Shown piece by piece: positions 46,060 through 55,942 of a DNA stretch of 64,000 nt (within the stretch, counting starts at the first letter, position 1; the number at the start of each line of letters is the position of its first letter). The stretch is from Oceanithermus desulfurans. GTDB taxonomy: Bacteria; Deinococcota; Deinococci; Deinococcales; Marinithermaceae. The stretch covers positions 1-64,000 of the forward strand of contig NZ_JACHEZ010000006.1 of NCBI RefSeq assembly GCF_014201675.1, written 5' to 3'. Both the position numbers and the translations under genes were made by a program. Under the pieces are notes generated by a model, which was given only the letters and a program-made list of their open reading frames with translations, had not been told where the DNA came from and did not search any database.

Positions 46060-47295
46060 ATGAACGCCTTCGAACTCTACGAACGACACGTCAACCCCGG
46101 TCTCGCCGGCCTGCTGCGCTTCACCGGCCTCGACGTTGTCGAGGACCACGCCGAGGGCATGTACGTCTGGGACACCCAGGGCAAGCGTTACCTCGATTTC
46201 CTAGGGCTTTACGGCACCCTCAACCTGGGTCACCGCCATCCGCGCGTCGTCGAGGCCGTAAAGCAGCAACTCGACCGCATGCCGATGTCGGTGCGGGTGA
46301 TGATCTCCGAGCCGACCGCGCGCCTGGCGGCGCGCCTGGCGGAGATCACCCCGGGCGACCTCTCCATGACCTTCTTCGGCAACTCGGGCACCGAGGCCGT
46401 AGAGGCCGCGTTCAAGCTGGCGCGCATGCACACCGGCAAGCCCGAGATCATCACCACCGAGAAGGGCTTCCACGGCAAGACGATGGGCGCCCTCTCGCTG
46501 ACGCCCAAGCCCGAGTACCAGGAGCCGGTGGCGCCGCTGGTGCCCGGGGTGAAGGTCGTGCCCTTCGGCGACGCCGAGGCTGTGGCCGCGGCCATCGGCC
46601 CCGAGACGGCCGCGGTGATCGTCGAGCCCGTCCAGGGCGAGGGCGGCATCAACCTGCCGCCCGAAGGCTACCTGCGCGAGCTGCGCCAGATCACCCGGGA
46701 GCGCGGCGTGCTGCTGATCTTCGACGAGGTGCAGACGGGCATGGGCCGCACCGGCAAGCTGTGGGCCAGCGAGTGGGAAGACGTCGCGCCGGATCTGCTC
46801 ACCAGCGCCAAGGCGCTGGGGGGCGGCGTGATGCCGATCGGCGCCGCGATCGGGCGTCCCGAGCTGTTCGAGCCCTTCCTGGAGAACCCGCTGGTGCACT
46901 CGTCCACCTTCGGCGGTAACCCCCTGGCCGCGGCCGCGGCGCTCGCGGCCATCGAGGTCACCCTCGAGGAGGATCTGCCCGCCCGCGCGCTGGCGATGGG
47001 CGAGCGGCTGATGCAGGGTCTGCGCGAGCTGGCGGACCGCTATCCCGAGCTGATCGCCGAGGTGCGGGGCCGGGGGCTGCTCGTCGGCCTCGAGTTCACC
47101 GACGCCGACATCGGCGCGATCGCCATCAGCGAACTGGCCGCTCGCGGCGTGCTCACCGCCTTCGGGCTCAACAACCCCAAGGTGGTGCGGCTGGAACCGC
47201 CGCTGATCGTCGAGGAAGTGCACATCCAAGAGGCCCTCGAGGCCCTGGACCACAGCCTCAAGGCCACGCTGGAGATGCTCTCCGGCGTGCTCTGA
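46060..47295 (+). CDS. Class III aminotransferase (putrescine/ornithine/GABA type)
   Basis: The 411-aa PLP enzyme has the class III core: FFGNSGTEAVEAAFKLAR, the PLP-stacking FHGKTMGALSLT, EPVQGEGGINLPPEGYL, FDEVQTGMGRTGKLWA and the Schiff-base lysine in TSAKALGGGVMPIGA. STFGGNPLAAAA binds phosphate. N-terminus MNAFELYERHVNPGLAGLLRFTGLDVVEDHAEG looks most like putrescine aminotransferases, but substrate cannot be fixed. ATG at 46060 lies 9 nt after GAAGGAG. Likely a separate transcript. Confidence 0.88.
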   Translation: MNAFELYERHVNPGLAGLLRFTGLDVVEDHAEGMYVWDTQGKRYLDFLGLYGTLNLGHRHPRVVEAVKQQLDRMPMSVRVMISEPTARLAARLAEITPGDLSMTFFGNSGTEAVEAAFKLARMHTGKPEIITTEKGFHGKTMGALSLTPKPEYQEPVAPLVPGVKVVPFGDAEAVAAAIGPETAAVIVEPVQGEGGINLPPEGYLRELRQITRERGVLLIFDEVQTGMGRTGKLWASEWEDVAPDLLTSAKALGGGVMPIGAAIGRPELFEPFLENPLVHSSTFGGNPLAAAAALAAIEVTLEEDLPARALAMGERLMQGLRELADRYPELIAEVRGRGLLVGLEFTDADIGAIAISELAARGVLTAFGLNNPKVVRLEPPLIVEEVHIQEALEALDHSLKATLEMLSGVL

Positions 47296-47317
47296 AAACC
47301 AACGTCTAGGAGGACGT

Positions 47318-47334
47318 GCGGAGCCGCGCTCCGC
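47318..47334 (+). promoter_or_regulatory. Hairpin between rnr Shine-Dalgarno and start codon
   Basis: AGGAGGA at 47308-47314 is 29 nt from the rnr ATG, too far in linear form. GCGGAG (47318-47323) and CTCCGC (47329-47334) form a 6-bp hairpin between them that would bring the two to about 12 nt. Confidence 0.45.
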
Positions 47335-47343
47335 TAGTGAAGC

Positions 47344-49671
47344 ATGACCAAAGAACAAGTCTACGAGTACATCAAAGCCAACCCCAAGAAGCCCTTCCAC
47401 CTGCGTGAGGTGGCCCGGGGCCTGGGCCTGTCCAAGGACAAGGCCAAGCACGCCCTCGAGGAGCTCGTCGCCGAGGGCAAGCTGATCCGCACCCGACGCA
47501 AGACCTACGGCCTGCCCGAGAAGATGAACCTGGTCGTGGGCAAGCTCCAGATCCACACCGGCGGCTTCGGCTTCGTCCTCGTCGAGGACGGCGAGGACCT
47601 GTTCATCCCCCCGGGCAGACTCGCCGGCGCCTGGCCGCTGGACAAGGTGGTGGCGCGCATCCTGCCCACCCGCCCCGGCGGCAAGACCTCGGGCGAGGTG
47701 ATCCGCATTCTCGAGCGCGCCAAGCAGAAGCTGGTGGGGACGCTCGAGTTCGCCCGCGGTTACGCCATCCTGCGCCCGGACGACAAGCGCTACCCCGAGC
47801 GGCTGCTGCTCAGCCCCGAAGGGCTCGAGGACCTGCGCGAGGGCGCCCGCATCGCCGTCGCTGTGCACTACCCCGAGGACACCGGCGAAAAGGAGCCCTT
47901 CGGGGTGCTGCACGAGTACCTGGGCCAGGGAGAGACCCCCGAGACGGAGACCCGCGCGGTCATCCAGAACTTCGACCTGCGGGAGAACTTCCCGCCCGAG
48001 GCGCTGGCCGAGGCCGAGCGCATCCCCCGCAAGATCCCCGCGCCAACCCTGAAGGCCCGCGAAGACTTCCGCAGCCTCCCCGTCTTCACCATCGACGGCG
48101 CCGACGCCAAGGACTTCGACGACGCCGTCCACCTCGAGCGCCTGCAGGAGGGCGGCTACCGCGTCGGCATCCACATCGCCGACGTGGCCCACTACGTGCG
48201 CGAGGGCAGCGCCCTCGACCGCGAGGCCTACGAGCGCGCGACCAGCGTCTACCTGCCCGGCCGGGTGCTGCCGATGCTGCCCGAGAAGATCTCGAACGGG
48301 GTCTGCTCGCTGGTGCCCGGCGAGGACCGCCTGACGATGTCCGTCGTGGCCACCCTGGACGAGAAGGGCGAGGTACGGGACTACCGCATCGTCCAGGGGG
48401 TGATCCGATCCAAGGCCCGGCTCACCTACGGCCAGGTCGAAGACCTGCTCTCCGGCGGGCGGCTGCCCGAGGAGGCCCGCTTCCTCGAGGACGACGTTCG
48501 CGAGCTCTACCGCCTGACGCGTCACCTCAAAGCGGGTCGCCTGGCCGCGGGAGCGCTCGACTTCGACACCCGCGAGGTCAAGGTCGACTTCGACGAAGGC
48601 GGCAACCTGCACCTGATCCCCATCCGCGAGGGCGAGGCGCGCAGCCTCATCGAGGAGCTGATGCTGCTGGCCAACCGCCTGGTGGCCCGCCACCTCGACG
48701 AGCGGGGCATTCCTACCCTCTACCGGGTGCACGAGGATCCGGTCGCCGACCGCTATAAGACCCTGGTCGAAGCCCTGAACCGCATGGGTTACCACCTGCC
48801 CGCCACGGACCCCGACCCCGCGGCCATGCAGCGGGTGCTCGAGGCGGCGCGCGGCAAACCCGAGGGCCCGGCGGTCTCCATGCTGGTGCTGCGCAGCATG
48901 AGCCTGGCCCGCTACGCCCACGAGAACCTGGGCCATTTCGGCCTCGCCTTCGAGGATTACCTGCACTTCACCAGCCCCATCCGTCGCTACCCCGACCTGG
49001 TGGTGCACCGGGTGCTCAAGGAGCTGATCAAGGGCAAGGGCAAGGTCGGGCCCAAGAAGAAGTCCGCCTGGGCCGAGAAGTTCCCCCGCGTGGCCGAGCA
49101 CGCATCCGAGCGGGAGCGGGCCGCCGAGAAGGCGGAGCGCGACCTCACCAAGTACTTCCAGGTGAAGTGGGCCGAGGCCCAGGTCGGCCGGACCTTCACC
49201 GGGATCGTGAGCGGGGTGACCAACTTCGGCCTCTTCGTCGCCATCGAGAACGGCGTCGAGGGGCTGCTGCCGCTCAGCGACCTCAGCGACGACTACTACG
49301 AGTTCGTCCCCGAGGGGCTCGAGCTCGTCGGCCGCAGCACCGGTAAGCGCTGGCGTCTGGGGGACGCCATCAAGGTGCGCATCGAACGCGCCACCCCCGC
49401 ACTCAGGCAGATCGATCTCGCGATCGAGGAGGAGAAGATGTCCACAAGCGAGAAGAAACCGACGAAGAAAAAGGCCCGCAGCCCGCGTCCTGCGGAAGGC
49501 AAGAAGAGCGAAAAGGCGCCGCGCGTGCTGGCGGGTCCGCCCCAGGAGAAGGCGCGCAACGACCGCCCGCCGCGGCTCACCGCTCAGAAGGTCTACTTCG
49601 GCGAGTGGATCGGCGAGGCCGAAGGCGAGGAAAAGCCGCGCGGCAAGACCCGCGGACGCCGCAAGAAATAG
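47344..49671 (+). CDS. rnr: Ribonuclease R
   Basis: The 775-aa 3'-5' exoribonuclease has an N-terminal helix-turn-helix (about 1-60), cold-shock domains, the RNB core (TIDGADAKDFDDAVHLERL with Mg-binding Asp residues), SLARYAHENLGHFGLAFEDYLHFTSPIRRYPDLVVHR, a C-terminal S1 domain (FTGIVSGVTNFGLFVAIENGVEGLLPLSDL) and a Lys/Arg-rich tail (about 700-775). It degrades structured RNA. ATG 47344 is the first in frame after a TGA. The Shine-Dalgarno is separated by a small hairpin. Confidence 0.95.
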   Translation: MTKEQVYEYIKANPKKPFHLREVARGLGLSKDKAKHALEELVAEGKLIRTRRKTYGLPEKMNLVVGKLQIHTGGFGFVLVEDGEDLFIPPGRLAGAWPLDKVVARILPTRPGGKTSGEVIRILERAKQKLVGTLEFARGYAILRPDDKRYPERLLLSPEGLEDLREGARIAVAVHYPEDTGEKEPFGVLHEYLGQGETPETETRAVIQNFDLRENFPPEALAEAERIPRKIPAPTLKAREDFRSLPVFTIDGADAKDFDDAVHLERLQEGGYRVGIHIADVAHYVREGSALDREAYERATSVYLPGRVLPMLPEKISNGVCSLVPGEDRLTMSVVATLDEKGEVRDYRIVQGVIRSKARLTYGQVEDLLSGGRLPEEARFLEDDVRELYRLTRHLKAGRLAAGALDFDTREVKVDFDEGGNLHLIPIREGEARSLIEELMLLANRLVARHLDERGIPTLYRVHEDPVADRYKTLVEALNRMGYHLPATDPDPAAMQRVLEAARGKPEGPAVSMLVLRSMSLARYAHENLGHFGLAFEDYLHFTSPIRRYPDLVVHRVLKELIKGKGKVGPKKKSAWAEKFPRVAEHASERERAAEKAERDLTKYFQVKWAEAQVGRTFTGIVSGVTNFGLFVAIENGVEGLLPLSDLSDDYYEFVPEGLELVGRSTGKRWRLGDAIKVRIERATPALRQIDLAIEEEKMSTSEKKPTKKKARSPRPAEGKKSEKAPRVLAGPPQEKARNDRPPRLTAQKVYFGEWIGEAEGEEKPRGKTRGRRKK

Positions 49672-49734
49672 CGTAACCGTGGCGCTTGTCCTAGCCTCCA
49701 CATCTTCCGGGGGTGTAGGGTAAGTGAGGTATCC

Positions 49735-49753
49735 CCCAGGAACCTTTCCTGGG
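49735..49753 (+). promoter_or_regulatory. Hairpin directly upstream of por Shine-Dalgarno
   Basis: CCCAGGAA (49735-49742) and TTCCTGGG (49746-49753) form a perfect 8-bp stem with a 3-nt loop, ending at the first base before AAAGGAGG (49754-49761). It may expose or protect the ribosome site. Confidence 0.5.
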
Positions 49754-49765
49754 AAAGGAGGGCAC

Positions 49766-51708
49766 ATGGAAAACGTCAAGTACCCGGGAATTCCCACCAC
49801 CGGCGACGGGTCCGAGGCCGCCGTGTGGGTGGAGACGCACATCTCCCAGGCGGGGATTGCCTACCCGATCACACCCGCTACCAACATGGGGTACGGCTAC
49901 CAGGTCGCGGTGGCCAACGGACGCACCAACCTATGGGGCGACGAGCTAGGTTTTCTGGAGCCCGAGTCGGAGCATTCCGCCGGATCCGCGGCCGAAGGCT
50001 TCGCCCTCGCGGGCGGTCGCGTGGCTTCGTTCACCGCCTCTCAGGGGCTGGTACTGCAAAAAGAGGTTCTGCACGTGATCTCGGGCAAGCGCCTGCCGGC
50101 CGTCTTTCACATCGGCGCGCGCGCCCTCACCAGCCAGGCGCTTAACATCCACGCCGGGCACGACGACGTCTACGCGGTGGCCGACACCGGATGGGGCATC
50201 CTCTTCGCCGCCAACGCCCAGGAGGTGGCCGACCTGGCGCTGATCGCCCGCCGCGCCGCCGAGGACAGCCACACCCCGTTCATGGTCGTTCAAGACGGCT
50301 TCCTCAACACCCACACGGTCGAGAACTTCAACCTCCCCGAGCCCGAGCTGATGAAGCAGTTCGTGGGCGACCCCAAGGCGAAGCTGCACAACTACTTCGA
50401 CCCCGACAACCCGGTGCTCACCGGCGCGGTGGAAAACCAGGACGCCTACATGAAGGGGCGCATCGCCCAGCGCGCGTTTTACATGCAGGTCGTCCCCGCC
50501 CTGGAAAACGCCTTCCGCGAGTTCGAGGCCCTCACCGGCCGTCACTACGACTTCGCGGTGCCCTACCGCCTCGAGGACGCCGAGTACGCCATCGTGGGCA
50601 TGGGCACGATGATGATGACCGCGGAGGCCGTCGTCGACGCGTTGCGGGAGCAGGGCATGAAGGTGGGCCTCCTCAAGGTCACCTCCTTCCGCCCCTTCCC
50701 GGGGGCGCGGGTCGTCGAGCTGCTGCAGCACCTGAAGGGCTTCGCGGTGCTCGAGCGCACGGACGAACCGCTGGCCGCGGCCAACCCCCTCACCCGCGAG
50801 ATCAAGACCGCCTTCGCCGACGCCTGGGACGGCTACCCCGGCTTCCCCAAGATCGAGCGTCTGCCCAAGATCTACTCGGGTGCCGCCGGCCTCGGGGGAC
50901 GCGACATCCGCCCGGCCGACCTCAAGACCGTCTTCGAGCACCTGGCCGCCGAAGACCCCCGGCGCTTCTTCGTCCTCAACATCAAGCACCCGCTGGCGCT
51001 CGAGGCCCGGGAGGTCTTCGACGTCACCGCCAAGGGCACCTTCCGCATGCGCGGCTACTCGGTGGGCGGCTTCGGCTCGGTGACGACGAACAAGGTCATC
51101 GCCTCCACCACCGCCGACCTCTTCGGTCTCTACGTGCAGGCCTTCCCCAAGTACGGCTCCGAGAAGAAGGGGCTGCCGACGAACTACTACCTCACCGTCG
51201 CCGAGGAGCCCGTGCGCGTGCGCAGCGAGCTGCGCGACGTCGAGATGATCGCCATCAACGACCCCAACGCGCTGCACTACACCAACCCCTTCTCGGGGCT
51301 GGCCAAGGGCGGCGTCGTCTGGCTGCAGTCGTCCGAGGCCGATCCCCGCGACGTCTGGGCGCAGGTGCCGGCGTGGGCGCGCAAGGTGATCCGCGAGAAC
51401 GGCTACCGCCTCTACGCGATCGACACGGTCGCGATCGCGCGCGACGTCTCCTCGCGCCCTGATCTGGTGATGCGCATGCAGGGCATCGTGCTGCTCGGCG
51501 TCTACCTGCGGGTGGCCCCCTTCGTGGAGCGCCTCAGCCTCAGCGAGGACCAGCTCTGGGAACGGGTCGAGAAGATCATCCGCAAGTACTTTGGCAAGCG
51601 GGGTGAACAGGTCGTCAAGGACAACATGACCGCGATCCAGCGCGGCTACCGCGAGATCATCGAGGTACCCGCCGAGGTGATCGCCACCGAGCCCGAGGAG
51701 GTGGGGGC

Positions 51709-51712
<4 letters not shown>
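49766..51712 (+). CDS. Pyruvate:ferredoxin oxidoreductase, fused alpha-gamma chain
   Basis: The 648-aa chain joins the alpha part (about 1-410: AYPITPATNMGYGYQVA, ESEHSAGSAAEGFALAGGRVASFTASQGLVLQKEVLH) to the gamma part (about 450-640: MRGYSVGGFGSVTTNKVIASTTADLFGLYVQAFPKYGSEKKG). With the next gene it decarboxylates pyruvate to acetyl-CoA and reduces ferredoxin. Single-chain PFORs keep all domains together; here they are split in two. ATG at 49766 follows AAAGGAGG. It was assigned to pyruvate over 2-oxoglutarate by the alpha-domain start, with moderate certainty. Confidence 0.88.
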
Positions 51713-53346
<1,634 letters not shown>

Positions 53347-53358
53347 CCCGCAGCGCAT

Positions 53359-53389
53359 GAACGCCGCAGGGCCCGGCCCTGCGGCGTTC
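53359..53389. terminator. Bidirectional terminator between por genes and metF
   Basis: A near-perfect inverted repeat with a 13-15 bp stem (core ACGCCGCAGGG/CCCTGCGGCGT) lies between the two convergent stops. U-tracts are weak on both strands. Confidence 0.6.
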
Positions 53390-53409
53390 GCCTGGCGGGC
53401 CGCCGCGGA

Positions 53410-54276
53410 TCAGCCGAGCCGGGCCCCGAGGGGTTTCAGCATCTCCTTGAGCAGCTCCACCCGGCCCAGCGGGTAGAGGTGGGCCCCGTCCATGCCGGCG
53501 GCGTGCAGCTCGCGCAGGACGTGCTGCGCCGCGCGCATGCCCGCGGCGCGGCCTTCCCGCTCCAGGTCGGCCACCAGCGCCTCGGGGACCCGCGTCCAGC
53601 GGCCGACGTTGCGGGCCATCTTGAGTGAGCGCAGCGGCAGCACCCCCCAGAGGATGGGCACGGGGCTCCTTCCCCCCAGAGCGTCGAGGAAGGTGGCGGC
53701 GGTCTCCGGGCAGAAGACGGGCTGGGACTGGGCGAAACGGGCCCCGGCCTCCACCTTGGCCCAGAACTTCTCGGCTTCGGCCGCCAGGTCGGCCGCTCCC
53801 GGGTTGACGGCCACCCCCGGGGTCAGATCGGGAGCGCCTTCGAGGCTGCCGCCGCTGAGGTTTTCGCCGCGGTTGAGGCGGGCGATCGTCTCGACCAGCC
53901 CCACGGCACCGAACTCGTAGACGGGGCGGGCCTCGGGGTGATCGCCGCGCTCCGGGGGGTCGCCCCCCAGCACCAGGACGTTCTTCACCCCCAGCGCCCA
54001 GGCCCCCAGCAGGTCGGCCTGCAGCGCCAGCCGGTTGCGGTCGCGCGCGGTCAGGTGGGGGATCACCTCCACCCCCGTGTGGTGCTGGATCAGGTGCGCC
54101 AGCATGATGCTGTTCATCCGCAGGTTGGCCATGGGGGCGTCGGAGACGTTGACGGCGTCCACGTAGCCGCGCAGGATCAGGGCTTGTTTGAGGGTCGGGG
54201 CGGGATCAGCGCCGCGCGGAGGGTCCACCTCGGCGGTGAGCACGAAACCGTGGCCAAGTTTGTCGGTCAGGCGCAT
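53410..54276 (-). CDS. metF: Methylenetetrahydrofolate reductase family protein
   Basis: This 288-aa TIM-barrel flavoprotein makes 5-methyl-THF for methionine synthesis. Supporting motifs are FVLTAEVDPPRGADPAPTLKQA, VNVSDAPMANLRMNSIMLAHLIQ, VIPHLTARDRNRLALQADLLGAWALGVKNVLVLGGDPPERG and QPVFCPETAATFLDALG. The folate/NAD-binding loop GGDPP is intact. ATG at 54276 is 5 nt after AGGAG. An upstream SAM-I riboswitch independently supports a methionine-cycle role. Confidence 0.9.
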   Translation of the reverse strand: MRLTDKLGHGFVLTAEVDPPRGADPAPTLKQALILRGYVDAVNVSDAPMANLRMNSIMLAHLIQHHTGVEVIPHLTARDRNRLALQADLLGAWALGVKNVLVLGGDPPERGDHPEARPVYEFGAVGLVETIARLNRGENLSGGSLEGAPDLTPGVAVNPGAADLAAEAEKFWAKVEAGARFAQSQPVFCPETAATFLDALGGRSPVPILWGVLPLRSLKMARNVGRWTRVPEALVADLEREGRAAGMRAAQHVLRELHAAGMDGAHLYPLGRVELLKEMLKPLGARLG

Positions 54277-54281
54277 CGGGG

Positions 54282-54421
54282 CTCCTTCCTCCTCACCGGA
54301 GGAGGGAGATCGCTCCCTCCTCATCGTTCCCCCCTGGGGGCTGGCATTGGCACCTTGCGGATTCCCGCCGGTTGCCGCGGCGTCGTCGGGCCAGTTCCCT
54401 CGGCCGCTCGGGATGAGGAGC
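54282..54421 (-). promoter_or_regulatory. SAM-I (S-box) riboswitch controlling metF, translational
   Basis: On the minus strand the S-box core is clear: GGGAACTGGCCCGACGA, CGGCAACC, AAGGTGCCAATGCCAGC and GAACGATGAGGAG. P1 pairs 54412-54420 with 54317-54325. The platform has two exclusive hairpins: 54299-54308 with 54313-54322 (10 bp, blocks P1) and 54298-54308 with 54282-54292 (10 of 11 bp, hides the Shine-Dalgarno). SAM binding would stabilise P1 and so hide the ribosome site. There is no U-tract, so control is translational. Confidence 0.9.
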
Positions 54422-54445
54422 GTACGCACGGGCGTACTGGGTGGA

Positions 54446-54474
54446 AGTATACCTATGCAGTTCGGGCTTGTAAA
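54446..54474 (-). promoter_or_regulatory. metF promoter
   Basis: TTTACA (54469-54474) and TATACT (54446-54451) on the minus strand are spaced by 17 nt; transcription would start near 54439, just before the riboswitch aptamer. Confidence 0.75.
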
Positions 54475-54475
54475 G

Positions 54476-54940
54476 CTAGCCGCGGCGGCTGCGCTTGCGG
54501 TCCTCGCTGTCGAGCCAGATGGTGACGGGGCCGTCGTTGACCAGGGCCACCCGCATGTGGGCGCCGAACTCGCCGGTCTCGACGTGGACCCCCTGCCGCA
54601 ATAGCGCTTCGACGAACCGCTCGTACCAGCGTCGTCCCTCGTCGGGGTCGGCGGCGGCGGTGAAGGAAGGGCGGTGGCCCTTACGGGTGTCGGCGTAGAG
54701 GGTGAACTGGCTGACGACCAGGGCCTCGCCGCCGGTGTCGAGGAGGCTCCGGTTCATCTTGCCCGCTTCGTCGGCGAAGATGCGCAGGTTCACCACCTTG
54801 CGCACCAGGTAGTCGAGGTCTTCGGCGGTGTCGCGGCGGCCGGCGGCGAACAGAATCAGAAGGCCGCCGGCGATCTCCCCGACGACCTCGTCCGCGACGG
54901 TTACGCTGGCCTGGGAAACGCGCTGGATCAACGCCCGCAT
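54476..54940 (-). CDS. dtd: D-aminoacyl-tRNA deacylase
   Basis: The 154-aa enzyme removes D-amino acids from tRNA. It starts [15 protein letters not shown] and carries both cross-subunit motifs: [17 protein letters not shown] (family SQFTL) and [14 protein letters not shown] (NxGPV type; here NDGPVT). The length is typical. The ATG has TAGAAT 6 nt upstream and no Shine-Dalgarno (leaderless). It sits between degV and the metF promoter. Confidence 0.95.
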   Translation of the reverse strand: MRALIQRVSQASVTVADEVVGEIAGGLLILFAAGRRDTAEDLDYLVRKVVNLRIFADEAGKMNRSLLDTGGEALVVSQFTLYADTRKGHRPSFTAAADPDEGRRWYERFVEALLRQGVHVETGEFGAHMRVALVNDGPVTIWLDSEDRKRSRRG

Positions 54941-54946
54941 AGGGGC

Positions 54947-54952
54947 ATTCTA
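54947..54952 (-). promoter_or_regulatory. Leaderless-type -10 of dtd
   Basis: TAGAAT on the minus strand, 6 nt before ATG. Confidence 0.5.
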
Positions 54953-54960
54953 CGCCGGGG

Positions 54961-55803
54961 TCAGAGACTGTAGGCGTAGTAGCCGTAGATGCCGGGGCCG
55001 GTGTGGGAGGCGATCACCGCGCCGATCTCGGAGGTGTAGACCTCCTCGATCCGGTCGCCGAGGGTGCGGATCTCTTCGCGCAGGGCGTGTACGGCCTCCT
55101 CGGCGCCGGTGTAGAGGTAGAAGACGCGTACCCGCTCCCGGCCTTCGGCCCAGTCGCGAAACGTCTTGACCATCTCCTTCAACGCCCGCTTTTCGCCGCG
55201 GGCGCGGCCCGCGGCGTCAACGACGCCGCCCCGCACCGTGAGGATGGGCTTGATGTTGAGCAGGTTGCCCAGAAAGGCCTGGGCGCCGCCGATGCGGCCG
55301 TTCTTGCGCAGGTAGTCCAGGGTGGCGACCACGAAGCGGACGATGTGGTCGTCGCGGATGCGCTCGAGCTCGTGTACGACCTCTTCGAGCCCGGTGCCCT
55401 CGCTGAGCAGTTCGTGCGCCCGCAGCACCATCATGCCGATGCCCGCCGAGGCGGCCTGCGAGTCGAAGACCTGCACCCGGCCGCCGTACTTCTCCGCGGC
55501 GATGCTGGCCGACTGGAAGGTGCCCGAGAGTTTCGAGGAGATGTGAATGGAGAGGACCCGGTCGGCGTGTTCGAGCGCCTCGGCGTAGGCCACCTCGAAG
55601 TCCTGGGGCGAGGGCTGGCTGGTCGTGGGCAGGTCGGTGCCCGCGGCCACCCCTTGGAACAGGTCCGTGGGGGTGATCTCCTCCCAGTCCTTGAAGGTCT
55701 TTCCTTGAAAGTGGACGTAGAGGGGTACGACGCGCACGCCGATGCGCGTCCGTAGTTCAGGGGGGATGTCGCTGGTGGAGTCGGTGACCAAGGCTACGTT
55801 CAT
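54961..55803 (-). CDS. DegV family fatty-acid-binding protein
   Basis: The 280-aa protein starts MNVALVTDSTSDIPPEL and has the DegV marks VVPLYVHFQGKTFKDWEEIT, TDLPTTSQPSPQDFEVAYAEAL, ISSKLSGTFQSASIAAE, TLDYLRKNGRIGGAQAFLGNLLNIKPIL and ASHTGPGIYGYYAY. DegV/FakB proteins bind one fatty acid for phosphorylation by FakA; no fakA is in the window. ATG follows GGGAGG. Confidence 0.93.
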   Translation of the reverse strand: MNVALVTDSTSDIPPELRTRIGVRVVPLYVHFQGKTFKDWEEITPTDLFQGVAAGTDLPTTSQPSPQDFEVAYAEALEHADRVLSIHISSKLSGTFQSASIAAEKYGGRVQVFDSQAASAGIGMMVLRAHELLSEGTGLEEVVHELERIRDDHIVRFVVATLDYLRKNGRIGGAQAFLGNLLNIKPILTVRGGVVDAAGRARGEKRALKEMVKTFRDWAEGRERVRVFYLYTGAEEAVHALREEIRTLGDRIEEVYTSEIGAVIASHTGPGIYGYYAYSL

Positions 55804-55903
55804 GTCTTCCTCCCGTAAGGCTCTGGCTTGCGCTCTCAAAGCAGCATACCGACCGCCCGCGGGCGATCGTTGAACCGGGTACAAGGGCGGCCCGGCGCCG
55901 CGG

Positions 55904-55932
55904 TTGAAGTAACTATGCACCGGTGTTAGGCT
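55904..55932 (+). promoter_or_regulatory. serA promoter
   Basis: TTGAAG (55904-55909) and TAGGCT (55927-55932) are 17 nt apart. The ATG is 10 nt after the -10, so the mRNA is nearly leaderless. Confidence 0.65.
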
Positions 55933-55942
55933 TTGATGCATC

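Noticed and set aside
46201-49842. 1200-codon minus-strand open frame
   Set aside because: Antisense to the class III aminotransferase and rnr, both clear from catalytic motifs; no family resemblance in the shadow product.
54277-54429. Coding extension of metF into its leader
   Set aside because: This stretch is the SAM-I riboswitch, and the MTHFR family alignment starts at 54276.
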